From Isochrysis galbana (taxonomy: Eukaryota > Haptophyta > Isochrysidales > Isochrysidaceae): a DNA stretch of 64,000 nucleotides. A model generated the notes under the pieces. The model worked only from the letters and a program-made list of their open reading frames with translations. It was not told where the DNA came from and made no database searches. The stretch is from the NCBI GenBank assembly GCA_018136815.1, contig CM030938.1, positions 5,550,638 through 5,614,637 on the forward strand. Reading direction: 5' to 3'. Made by a program: the position numbers and the translations under genes. Positions 1 to 10,200 of the stretch are shown here, piece by piece (position 1 is the first letter of the stretch; each line of letters starts with the position of its first letter).

Positions 1-744
1 GACCTGAGTCTCCCTCAAAGAATTACTCTATATACAGAGAGAAATAGAACGTTTTGGGAGATACCTCACTAGTGACTCAACAGCGGGCGACTCAACTGCA
101 GCCACTGAGCGTTCAGTTCACATAATGAAACTCCCGACAAGAGAGAGTTTCTGAGGGAACTGACTCGACGCCCTGTGGGCGACTCCGTCCGCTGCGTTGG
201 TGCAATGTGTTATGAGTCACTGCTGAGTGAGTCCACATTTTTAGATACAGAATACCGAAAGGGCGAACGTGAAGTAACAGAGGTGTATCCCTCTAAGAAA
301 TCTCCCGTCACACCCGGGGGGAAACTGGGGGTGGCGTCCTTGCTGGCCGGCCATGCCCACCCGTCCGTACGCCGCGCGAGAGCTGGAGGCCTCCAGGCAG
401 GCCTTGGCGGTTGTGCTGGAGGAGACGAATGAGAAGGCGCGCAAAAGGGCGCGCTTTGGGCCCGGCGCCTCGCGAGACGACTTCTGGAAAGACTCTTCTT
501 GGCGCTGGCTGCCGGGCCGCTCGCGCGGACGATGCACTCGCGCATCGGAATGTAGCGGCTTTCCATTGTGAGGCTGGAGCTGGATGCGCCAGCAGCTGGC
601 GGCGGCGGTCATGTTCTGGTGTGCGACGTGTACGCACGTTTCGGCAAGCGCCCAACCGATCTGTGGCGATTCGTCGACGCGCTACGCATGCCCGCATGCG
701 CCTGAGCGGAGGCCACGCTATGAGTGGAAAGGAAGCTGTCCTCA
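1..744. other. Region without a supportable gene
   Basis: No complete gene is recognisable here. The first 250 bases contain scattered GACTCA/GACTCG words like those in the leader of the gypsy element further right. A short plus-strand reading frame at 353-571 begins with a plausible helical, charged stretch (AARELEASRQALAVVLEETN) and could be a terminal exon, but it has no recognisable domain and no partner exon that I could join to it. Confidence 0.3.
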
Positions 745-1634
745 TCACCTTGCGCAGTTCCAAACACGCAGGTGCGAGGCCATCAGCTGCACGCAACTGC
801 CTGCCTTCTCCCCTCCCCCCTTCCCGCTCTCGCCCTCCTCCCTTTCTGACACTTCCGTCTGTCGAGACATCACCGTGTGATCAGACGGCAACAATCGGGG
901 GATGACCCCGGATGCATAGAAGCTCTTCACTTCCACGCAGGTGAGAAGAAGTATTGCGTATTCGAGTGCCAAAACAACCTTATCCTGTGTATGCTTCACT
1001 TCCAAGCGGCACTTGATCACGCTATCCTCCTTCTCACCCAATATCTTGTCGTTGTCCGGTGTCATCTGCCAGGTGTTGTCTGCGCTCCAGTCGGTGATAT
1101 TTCGGCAAAGTGCGTGGCTGTCGTCCGGTGCGTTTGGGCAGTTTAGTCCGCTGTTCACTAGAGCTTTGCGCACTCGCAGATCTCTAGTCTCATGCACGGT
1201 CGGCCAGGACTCGTCATTGTAGGGTGATTGGCCGTATTTGCAAGTGCCGATTTCGAGTCACTGCAGACGAAGGCGTCGACCTCCTTGACTCACCATTGGA
1301 CGGGCTTCAAGGAGAGGTTGTCTTTGGTGAGGAGTTTCGCCGCGCATCGACGGATCTGCTCGGTCGATACAGGTGCATGGTTCCACTTCCACGCGGTCGC
1401 CTCTGGCCACTCCTTGCGTACTTTGCACACGAGAGCATCGACAGATCCGATCGGTCGACACGGCGGAGGACATTGCGCGCCACTCAAACCCTTGTTGCTC
1501 GATTGTGGAGCGAACCACGAGAGTGGGATCCAACACTCCATTGTCATCGTCTCCCTTGGGCACCGGCATCCCCGTGCGCCCTGGTTCACCTTTACGACCC
1601 TTAGGTCTTTGATCTCAGCGAATCCGTTCCCCAT
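745..1634 (-). CDS. Possible cysteine-containing hypothetical protein, exon structure unresolved
   Basis: Two minus-strand reading frames (1634 to 1290 and 1197 to 745) contain varied, non-repetitive protein sequence with several cysteines, for example QCPPPCRPIGSVDALVCKV in the first and GLNCPNAPDDSHALCRN in the second. A good donor (GTGAGT, minus strand) lies near 1293, just before the first frame closes, so the frames could be two exons of one gene. I could not find an acceptor that keeps the second frame open. No family is recognised. It may equally be a relic or chance reading frames; transcript evidence would be needed to call it a gene. Confidence 0.22.
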
Positions 1635-1779
1635 TGCCCTTGTTGTACAATGGAGGGGGCTCTCTTTCTTTTCTTTGATGGGTTTCTCTTCTGTGTTTTA
1701 AAAATCGTCTTAATATTCTCACCACGCTTGCAGCCGTGGATAGATAAACCGTAGCCACGCCCGATGACCTTCTCTCTCC

Positions 1780-2170
1780 CTCTGCCTGCCTTGCGGCTCT
1801 GACGGATCCGAGGTTACCACTACCTCAGATGGGAACAGAGGGGACGGAAGGGAATCGGCGAGAGGCGCGGCGGAAGTTGGGGGGTGGCCAATGACGGGCT
1901 GGACCACCTCCTCAGCAGAGAAAGGCGGGAGGACGAGCTTGGGCGAGGGCGAGCGCGACGACGGAGCGGACATGGCTGGGAGGGTCGGGATGGATAGGCT
2001 GAGGCTGAGAGAGTGGTGAGGTTTGGTATTGAGGTAGTGTTGAGAACGAGGGACGAGAACGGGAACGAGAACGAGAACGAGAGCGACGAACGAAGAACGA
2101 CAGACGACAGACGGCTGAGGTCCGCTAAAACAACGAGATAACACCACACTCACGTCAACACTCTCCACAC
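1780..2170 (-). repeat. Dispersed repeat G, copy 1, with relic Ser/Pro-rich frame
   Basis: This segment is related to 21120-21270, 38690-38900 and, in the other orientation, 52040-52235. Shared landmarks are a GACGGATC-type start, a GGCGCGGC block, and a CAGCAGAG-AAGGCGGG block followed in two copies by GCTTGGGCGAGGGCGAG. On the minus strand the copies read as similar Ser/Pro-rich peptides (PPSSAxEV-type), so the repeat may derive from the leader or gag region of a retroelement. The peptide frame is not maintained in full in any copy, and I do not call it a gene. Confidence 0.55.
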
Positions 2171-2394
2171 TAACGTATCCTTATCACGGAACGCACAGGA
2201 ACCCGCTGACAGACCGAACAAGGAAGAGAATGCCGACAAGAGAGCGACGGGGCGACGGACGATCCGACGGGGGCGCCAGTTACGCACAGGAATAAGGAGG
2301 GAATCTTTTGAAAACCCTTAAGTGAGTTGATGAAGACCGAAGTAAAATAGCGCCACGATATAATCCAACGGCCAACACCTGAGGGGGAATCAGG

Positions 2395-2690
2395 GTCACA
2401 CAAGGGGCGGTTCCTTGCACCGGCGATACCTGAACGCACGACTTAGCCTAAAAACGCGAGGAGCATGCAAGGAGGTAAGCTAGGTGAGGGGCAAGCAGGC
2501 GACAAAGGAGGCGACAAAGGAGGCGAGGGCAACAAGGGCGAATGGGCGAATGTAGGACCCTGCGACGGTGACTCGTGGCTAGCCTGCAAGGAGGGAACAT
2601 AGAAACGCAAACAACTTCTAAAACAAAAAGGGCGATCGCGGATGCGACAGGCTCGTCCTCGTCCCCTCGTGCTCTCCTTAGGGGCTCGGG
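2395..2690. repeat. Dispersed repeat H, copy 1
   Basis: The segment matches 21895-22145 in the same orientation: GGCGGTTCCTTGCACC, then GCAAGGAGGTAAGC and AGGTGAGGGGCAA, then TTCTAAAACAAAA followed by CGATCGCGGATGCGAC. A short inverted piece of the last block recurs at 27358-27410. No coding capacity is evident. The stretch between this and the next repeat (2700-3000) shows nothing recognisable. Confidence 0.6.
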
Positions 2691-3166
2691 ATTTGGGGTT
2701 TGCAATGGCGGGCTGTCGCAGCAGCGAAGCTTGGTTCCTCTTTGGAAACGGCTCGTGAAGGCGCACCGGCGGCTAGCGTTGTGCACGATTCCTTCAGGGA
2801 GATTGTGCATAGTTCACCGAAAAACAAAACGCCTGAAGATTCAGGCCACAACTGCTAGCTATACAGGACCACGCACTTACAGTATTGACTCTTGCCATCG
2901 CCTAACGAGAGTTTGCGACCTCAGGCCTCAGGTGTGGTTGTTTTCTTGACAAGAACCCCCATAAAGACGGTATAAGTTTTGCTTGCAGGGCACCACCGCC
3001 CCCCCCCCCCCCCCTTCTCGGACCTATTTCACCCCTTCCCCTGTTCCCCAAAATGAAAGATGTGGAGGGTTCTCAGCTTTTTGAGCGCGGTTTGCATTGC
3101 AACATCGCTTTCGCCTCTTCGATCAGTGACATCTTGTCCGTCATGGAGAATCGGAAGAACCTCACT

Positions 3167-3306
3167 TTCCAGAGTGCTAGGAGGAGAAGAATGAAGAATG
3201 TACAGCGCGACGGCCACCCCAACTCCAATCCCGAATTCCAGAGTGCTAGGAGGAGAAGGATTAAGGATGTACAGCGCGACAGCGCGACGGCCACCCCCAA
3301 CCCTAG
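3167..3306. repeat. Two-copy tandem repeat of about 70 bp
   Basis: The unit starting TTCCAGAGTGCTAGGAGG at about 3168 is repeated from 3237, with small differences and an extra CAGCGCGA in the second copy. A run of about 14 C lies just upstream at 3000-3013. No protein function is suggested. Confidence 0.7.
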
Positions 3307-3309
3307 GGC

Positions 3310-4860
3310 GTTCAACGATACGATGGTTGATTTCATAGTATATCAAATAATATCGGGTCTATGATATTACTCTCGGTGCCTCAATCCGTGTCGTGTCATA
3401 TGACGGTATGACGGTCCAACCGGCAACCGGGTCTAGGAGTTGAACCAAGTCAAGACGCGCTTCAGTGAGCGCCTTAGGCGGCAAGCTTGTGGGCAGGGCA
3501 GGAAGTGCAGGGAATCCAAGGCTCGTCGGCCCCACCGTAGTCGTTTGTAGCTCCCCGATGTCTATGGCAAGCCTCATTCGCGCCCCGGGAACTCATGTTT
3601 TGTTTTTGGTAGTTATGGCGGTTCAGCGATCGATGGGGAATGACAGATGCGCAAGCAGACAAGAAATCAACATCTTTCTAGAATGTGGTCTTTTTCGTGG
3701 ATTCCGACGAAGAAGTAGTTAACACAAAATGTGTTCAAAGCGTGTAGCATATAGAGCAAGTGTCAGAGGAGATGCTGCACGGTGGAAGGTAGGTGGTGAC
3801 GAGCCAAGTCTAGTTCATGTCAGGAAGGGTGCATGCAGAGTTTGCCGCACACGATTCACACATAGGAGAGCACAATTCTCCCCCATCCGGTGCGGTGAGT
3901 CAGCATTCGCTGTAAGACCGTCCTGTACGGCGACCTCGCCGACAACGGTTCTTTGTTCTGCTGCGGTTTGCAGTTACACTTGTCGTCGTATCGACCTGCT
4001 CCTCTTCATGGCCGTCTACAGAAGCAGAGGGCTTGGTTACGGACATGCCTGTACGCTGAATGTGCCCTGAATCTTTGACTCGGTCATCCGTGGCGAAAAG
4101 TCCGCCTGGGCAATGATGATATATGTGATGCAGGGCCCTTGGCGAACCAATGAGGACTGGAGCTGCTGCCAAAGGAGCTACAACTGTGTAACCCATCGGT
4201 GCCCATTCCATGCAAAGTACCAGCGACTGCGGCTACGGCTGCGATGTCCTCCATGGCGTCTGCATCGCCAGCTGTGGCGGCCGGTGCGCTGGCGGATTCG
4301 GTGGGGACAGTGGCGGCAGCGGTGTGCGGCTGCTGAGGTTGTATGGATTGAGCCGATTGCAGATCGCCTGCCTGTACACTGTGGAAGAGTTGCGCTCGCC
4401 ATCGCTGCTGATGTCACCTGCTGCGGATCCCAGCAACTTTTGAATGCACTCGGCGGCGACTGAGAATCGGCTCACCCCAATCTCATCGAGGAACTTCTCG
4501 ACGGAGCAACTGACCGAGATGAGGGCGATGTCCGTGATGTGATGCTTGATGCACCAGAGGACTGCCGCAGACTGGACCGGAGGCTCGAGCCAGCCGACGA
4601 GACTGAAGAGACCGTTGATGCACGCCATGTGGACCGATAGGAGGCTCTTGACGGCCACTTGCTTGTCCGTGGCCGAGTAGCCATGGCCGACACGCATTGG
4701 AGGTGTGGTGCAGTTGCGAGATATAGCGGAACTCCTCTCCGAAACGTCTGCCATTTCTGGGGAGAGGGGGGCTGATAGAGACGCTCAGAGTCGCAGAGAA
4801 TATTTCGGGCGTCGCCATGTCCTCCGAGAGTTCTCCGCCTGGTGAGTATGCTCATTGGCT
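3310..4860. repeat. Dispersed repeat A, copy 1
   Basis: This 1.5-kb unit recurs at 18770-20330 as a diverged near-full copy and at 6455-6940 as a nearly identical left part. It opens with an AT-rich block (ATATCGGGTCTATGATAT), then TCGGTGCCTCAATCCGTGTC and a GCGGCAAGCTTGTGGG block, and ends inside a minus-strand reading frame. A related opening block is also visible near 63590-63660. Being repeated three to four times with a shared ORF, it is likely a mobile element of unidentified class, although I saw no terminal repeats. Confidence 0.65.
3900..4754 (-). pseudogene. Decayed copy of repeat-A ORF (hypothetical protein)
   Basis: Two minus-strand frames, 4754-4233 and 4211-3900, together align along most of the intact 324-residue protein encoded at 20285-19311. 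The first holds the best conserved block (TDKQVAVKS, HMACINGL, LVGWLEPP, CIKHHITDIAL, VEKFLDEIG, RFSVAAECIQ). The second holds GYTVVAP, CPGGLFATDDRVKDSG and VDTTTSV. The switch of frame near 4215-4233 shows a frameshift in this copy, which is why I call it a pseudogene. I do not recognise the family. Amino-acid similarity despite many base changes suggests past selection on the protein. Confidence 0.55.
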
Positions 4861-5078
4861 TTGTTGGCATTTTCTTCTTCCCCATGTCCTTGAGAAGTGT
4901 CATCCATGTTACCAGACACGATCTCCCGCCCCTCCCCCACCGCCGACTCCGGAGAGCGTCATTTCATGGTGGAACGCCGTTGACAGTTGACAGTCGGCGG
5001 GCGATGCGGCCAAAATGGGCAAAATAAACCTCAGATTTTTTTTACTGGACTTGCGGCCATGGACCCACTACTTACTAA

Positions 5079-5165
5079 GTAGGGCGATCAAACACTGTTT
5101 TAACTCCTATGGGTGTAAAAATGAGAAAGTTAGGATTGAGGAGATACACCTAAGTAAAGCGGTAG
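5079..5165 (+). mobile_element. Terminus of TAGGG-TIR element (fragment)
   Basis: TAGGGCGATCAAACACTG and the bases after it (TTTTAACTCCTATGGGTG, then GGATTGAGG) match the first about 80 bases of the complete element at 33742-35794. No matching right end was found nearby, so this is a truncated copy. Confidence 0.6.
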
Positions 5166-5173
5166 AAACCCCG

Positions 5174-5706
5174 GCAACCGGAAAAAACCCATCTACAGTA
5201 TGGTTGCACCATTAAGAAAACAGGTTTCCAAAGCGTCTAAAAGCTTTCTTGCCCCCACCAGGCTCCACCCGGGAGTTTCTTATTTTTGGTTTCTTAGGGG
5301 CGGGGTGAGTGGGTTGGTGGGTGAGTGGGGTTCTCAATTTTATTTCTTCCGGAGACAAAAGTCAAGTGCGCGGGCCAACCCCAACCCCACCCCTTCCGCC
5401 TTGCAGCGGGGGGCGCGGCCAGTTCGCGCGCGCACTCGTACTCGTCCTCACGCATCACCTCTACTTCTACTCACGGCTCGGCGTGGCCCGCATGCTTGGA
5501 GGCCGCCCCGCGCCCGAGGCCCAACGGCTAACGACGGGCGCCTCGTCATGGCGGATGGCGGGCCGGCCGCTGCGCGGCCGCAAGAGTTTCTTAGCTGAGG
5601 GGTCCAGGCTCGGCATCCCCAATTTCTTACCGCGTCGGCGGCCCAATTCATGTTAAGCTTTCTTATAATGCTGGGGTTTCTCAATGGTGCAATTATGCTG
5701 TAGCAC
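5174..5706. mobile_element. MITE-like segment with imperfect inverted ends
   Basis: The left end reads TCTACAGTATGGTTGCACC followed by ATTAAGAAAAC. The right end (5655-5706) reads in reverse complement as CTACAGCATAATTGCACC followed by ATTGAGAAA. This pairing, together with several internal TTTCTTA/TAAGAAA words, looks like a miniature inverted-repeat element of about 530 bp. A related inverted end occurs at 36838-36890. No target duplication could be defined. The GC-rich middle (5380-5580) carries no convincing gene. Confidence 0.45.
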
Positions 5707-5719
5707 ATATTCGAAGTCC

Positions 5720-6050
5720 TTTGCAGGGCGGTCAAGCACACCTTTCAACTTCTAAGGTGAACATTCACTAAGTCAAGATTGAGGTTTTATCACGCGATTT
5801 TGGGGTATTACACTGGAAATGGGTATATAAGGCAGAATCTTAAAAGAAATATGCACATTTTCGACGCCATTCAACACACCGACCCAGAAACGTTTTCGCG
5901 CTCGTGCGAAATTGACGTCGACCGCAAAAGTGCACCATAGGTCGCGCTGTGCGACGCGCGCCTGCGTTCCCTGGGCACAATAACCCCCGGGCAGGCAGTA
6001 CAGAGCCCTCCGCGGTCGCACGGCGTCGCTTGCCGTCCATTTACCTTAAA
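5720..6050 (+). mobile_element. Left part of TAGGG-TIR element (copy)
   Basis: From AGGGCGGTCAAGCAC through about 6040 the sequence follows 33743-34060 closely (AGTCAAGATTGAGGTTTTAT, GGAAATGGGTATAT, CACATTTTCGACGCCATTCA, CGGGCAGGCAGTACA). After that the two copies diverge. The terminal T and parts of the terminal repeat are altered. No transposase-like frame is present. Confidence 0.65.
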
Positions 6051-6454
6051 ATATGGAGCTTAGAGCACTCACATGTCACGGAGCACCTTCAAAGGTGCTT
6101 CCTGCCGCCGCTTAAGATATACAAGCTAGAAGCGCTAGAGCTATTCAACTATTATGGGGATATGGTTATGGCTGAGTAATTGATTCTTTCGCGCTGAAAG
6201 GACCCCGTGCCCATGACATGGATTGAGCTAGTGCATATGTAAAGGAAACACCAAGCAGACGCTGAAAGAGATACGTAGTCCGCGCGGTCGACCATACGTG
6301 TTCTGAGCATGCCCGAGCCCATAAGGGCACAATGCACATTGTTCTCGAGGCGTGCCTTTCTTTACTGGGGGCCTATCCTCTATTTTGAACAATATACAAC
6401 ACGGAAGAACTGGGAGGTCAGGGATGCTGTGTACACCGAGTACTACATACAGTC

Positions 6455-6941
6455 GATCAACGATACCATGGTTTGCTTCATAGTATATCAAATAATATCG
6501 GGTCTATGCTATTACTCTCGGTGCCTCAATCCGTGTCATATGATAGTCCAACAGGCAACCGGGTCTAGGAGTTGAACCAAGTCAAGACGCGCTTCAGTGA
6601 GCGCCTTAGGCAGCAAGCTTGTGGGCAGGGCAGGAAGTGCAGGGAATCCAAGGCTCGTCGGCCCCACCGTAGTCGTTTGTAGCTCATTCGCGCCCCGGGA
6701 ACTCATGTTTTGTTTTTGGTAGTTATGGCGGTTCAGCGATCGATGGGGAATGACAGATGCGCAAGCAGACAAGAAATCAACATCTTTCTAGAATGTGGTC
6801 TTTTTCGTGGATTCCGACGGAGAAGTAGTTAACACAAAATGTGTTCAAAGCGTGTGGCATATAGAGCAAGTGCCAGAGGAGATGCTGCACGGTGGAAGGT
6901 AGGTGGTGACGAGCCAAGTCTAGTTCATGTCAGGAAGGGTG
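6455..6941. repeat. Dispersed repeat A, copy 3 (left part only)
   Basis: This is nearly identical to 3310-3828, with a 28-base gap near 6680. It stops abruptly at GTTCATGTCAGGAAGGGT, where copy 1 continues with GCATGCAGAG. Immediately after begins the sequence shared with the gypsy LTR, so the breakpoint marks insertion or rearrangement involving that element. Confidence 0.7.
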
Positions 6942-7246
6942 GGCGACGAAACAAGACGCGAGACGCGAGGCGCGTGCCATTCGTTCTTCCTTTCTTTCAT
7001 CGAAACCGCGACGAAACTAACATTAAACGTCGGTGCCCCCTCCGCGAGGATCGCGAAGAAGAACGGACGAGATGGAGGCAATCATCGAAGGAACCGCGAG
7101 AGGAATCGAAGCGAGGGGGGGAACAACGACGGCCGGAGGAAACGAACCGCGCGCGGGGGAGAAGAGAACCTCGCGCGGGGGGGGGGATTAATATAACGGC
7201 CGGAGGCGACGGACGGCACGCCGAGGGAAAGAACCTGCCGCGGGGG
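6942..7246 (-). repeat. Partial 3' LTR of the gypsy element
   Basis: Almost identical over about 300 bases to 16522-16827 (GGGCGACGAAACAAGACG through GAACCTGCCGCGGGGGGG). The U3-proximal part of the LTR, equivalent to 16828-17291, is absent. The junction to pol lies at about 7247, inside a G run, which may have favoured the deletion. Confidence 0.75.
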
Positions 7247-7254
7247 GGCGATGC

Positions 7255-10200
7255 CGAGCTTGCTAGCACCGTCGGTTTTAACGAGGAAAGGACGGTCGTC
7301 TCGAGGAGGTGCAAGTACGGGTTCTTCACAGATAGCTTGCTTGAGATCTTCGATAGCCTGTCGACAGGCTTCTGTTTGCGACTCGACCGGGACGTCGCAC
7401 CCTTTCCGCGTGAGAGCGGTTAACGGCGCCGCACGGATCGCAAAACGACGGATGAAACGGCGGTAGTAGGAGCACAATCCAAGGAACGAACGGACGGCTT
7501 CGATCGAGTTGATTTGGGTTGGGTCGATTTTCGAGACAGCTTCCACTTTCTTGGGATCCATCCGAAGACCTTCACGCGAAACAACGTGGCCGAGATATTC
7601 AGCCGAGGTGGCAAAGAAAACGCATTTCGACATCTTGCAAGTGAGGCCCGCCCAGATGAGACGTTCCAAGACAAGATCAAGACGGTGTAACATTTGTTGG
7701 AATGACGACTCTTCCCTGGCCTGCAGCGAGTCACCTACACCTGTCGACCAGGCGCCGATATCATCCAAGTATGGCATACAAATCTCCCATGCCAGCCCAC
7801 CGAGAACGGCGTCCATGAGGCGGCACATATACGAGGGACCGGATTGAACACCGAAAGGCAAGTAATTGAACTCGTACTTGCCGCGATGAGTAGTGAACGC
7901 GGTGATATGTTTATCGGATTCTTTGATCGGTATACCCCAGAAACCAGATGCCAGGTCCAGGGTGCAAAGGAATAGAGAATCGAGGTTGCCTTGACCGGAC
8001 GACAATCGGTCGATGGCTTCTACCGTGAGGGGAAGAGGGCTGTCCTCTAGACGAAGCTTGGAGTTGACGTCGCGATAATCTACGCAGAAACGTACGGAGC
8101 CATCCTTCTTAGTGACTAACACGACTCGAGAGGCCCACGACGAATTTGATTTCCTAATGATGCCCGCGGACTCCATCTTGCAAACTTCGTCCTCTATGAT
8201 CTTCTCACCCTCTCGTCCAACTCTAGACGGTGCGTGACGGTGAGCTTCGGCTCCGGGGTTGAGCGGTAGCTCTACCTCCATCACGTGAGTGTGATTCGGG
8301 TTAGTCGGGTCAATTGCGAAAGCAGCGATACGTCGGGCCAGTAGACGACGAACTTGTTCACGTTGGGGCATCGAGAGACGGCCCTCGGGGTCGATCTTGG
8401 CTGCCTCGAGGAGCTTGCGTTGGTCCTCGTTGAGCGACTCAATCACATCCGGCGAGTTATTGTCACCGACGCGGTGATAAGTTCCAGCGTGAATCTTGAA
8501 TCGAACCTGTAGCGAAGCTACAGGATGGAACGACGGAAGGTGTAGTGGTTTGGGGTCAGTATTGGCCACCGTAACCGCGATGGTGTGGTCGGATTTCGGC
8601 CTCTCTACTTGAGGGATGACGAGCGGAGAGCTGTCAATAGTCTCGCGTGTAGGGAGTCGGTCCACGAGCATGGCGCAGTCTTCGTGTTCTCGAAGAGCTA
8701 GCGGAATTCGGACGTGAAACGTCGCCCGATGATAGGCCGGGATCGTGATAGGTTCATGGGTATATAGGAGGTACTCGGAGCCACAAGACGCCGGCGCTTT
8801 GGCGGCAAACTCATCGGCCGTGTTGAAGAGCGGCTCGGAGACTAGCTGGTTGTCGTTTTCGGCGGCTTGCGGCCCTCGGAAGAAGTCAGTCGTGATTGGG
8901 TTCGCGGAGGTCGGACAGACCTGTGCACAAGTCATGCTGACAGGGACCACCGCTATCGGTGACGTCGAGACGCGAAAGATCGGCGGAGCGTCGGGGCTTG
9001 GACTGCCATTAACCTCAAGAGGAGCCACCGTGGATGGGGCACCGAGGGTGATAGAGCCGTCCGCGCTGTCGGAGGCGAGCTGAATCGAAGCGGCGTGCGT
9101 AGCTAAGAAGTCGTTCCCGAGCAGTAGCATCGGGTTGCCTTCAATCACCATGAACGTATGACGAAAGAGAAATCCACCGACGGAGAAAACGATTCGAGCC
9201 TTGCCTCGCGTGATAAGAGGTAGGCCGTCTGGGCCATGGAGCGGTGTCACTACGGCTTGCGGCAGCCGCTCGACGCATGCGTCGTTGGGTAGGCTGGACA
9301 AGAGGGAAGTGGTCACGACCGACGGGCCAGCTCCAGTGTCAGCGAGTGTGCTGTTGACCGTGAGGGCGGAGTCGGCTAAGATTACTCCTTCTTTGCCGGC
9401 AGCCTCGCCGGAGCGGCAGACCATTAGATCTCGAACATATAGACAATGCCTTGGGTAGGCAGATGGTAGGGTATCCACGACGCTCTCCGGCCGGTGCGCG
9501 GTCACGTGTGCAATGGTGTCGGACAGGGACGGGGTTGGTCGCCAGCGTCGTTGCTCGGGTGAATTCGTCGTCAAACTGGTCGTCGTCTCTTCGGGTACTC
9601 CGACTGCCGCTATCGTGGCAGAGGGCCTAGAGGGGTCGTCCTCGTTGGTAGCGGTACAGGGTGATAGCTTGGGACTAGTGTAGCCCAGGCCTCTCTTGTC
9701 GGTGGGGTGCCTCGGGTGGTCGGACATCTTTTCCCAATCCTTCTCGAGACGGGCTTGGGCTTCTGTCTTGGGTCTTCGAACTAATGAGGCTAGCTCTTCG
9801 GCGCGGATGCCTTTGGCTTCCACGAACTCGATCGGCGCTCGGACGGCAGCGGCGAGGTCGGATTCCTCGTCGGCGTTTCGTCCGGCTAGAGCTTGCGCTC
9901 TTATTTCGTCAGCGGTTTCGAGCGTGACGTTGGACCATTTCTGGTCCCCGTTCACTCCGAATGATTGCCATTGTTGGCGCCGCTTCCGGAGAGTCGTCGG
10001 CGTCGTCGGACGCGGCGAGCTCGCGCGTGCCGGAGGCGGGGCGGTCCATGGAGAGAATGGGTCGTGGAGTGTAGACTCGGAGGCGTGGAGTGGCGTGTCG
10101 TTGTCGTGGTTATCGTGGGTTTCTTTTTGGTCTTCGTGGTTGTCTGACTCGGGAGTAGCTGGACGGGAAACAACGGGGTCGGAAGAAACTTCACTCGTTT

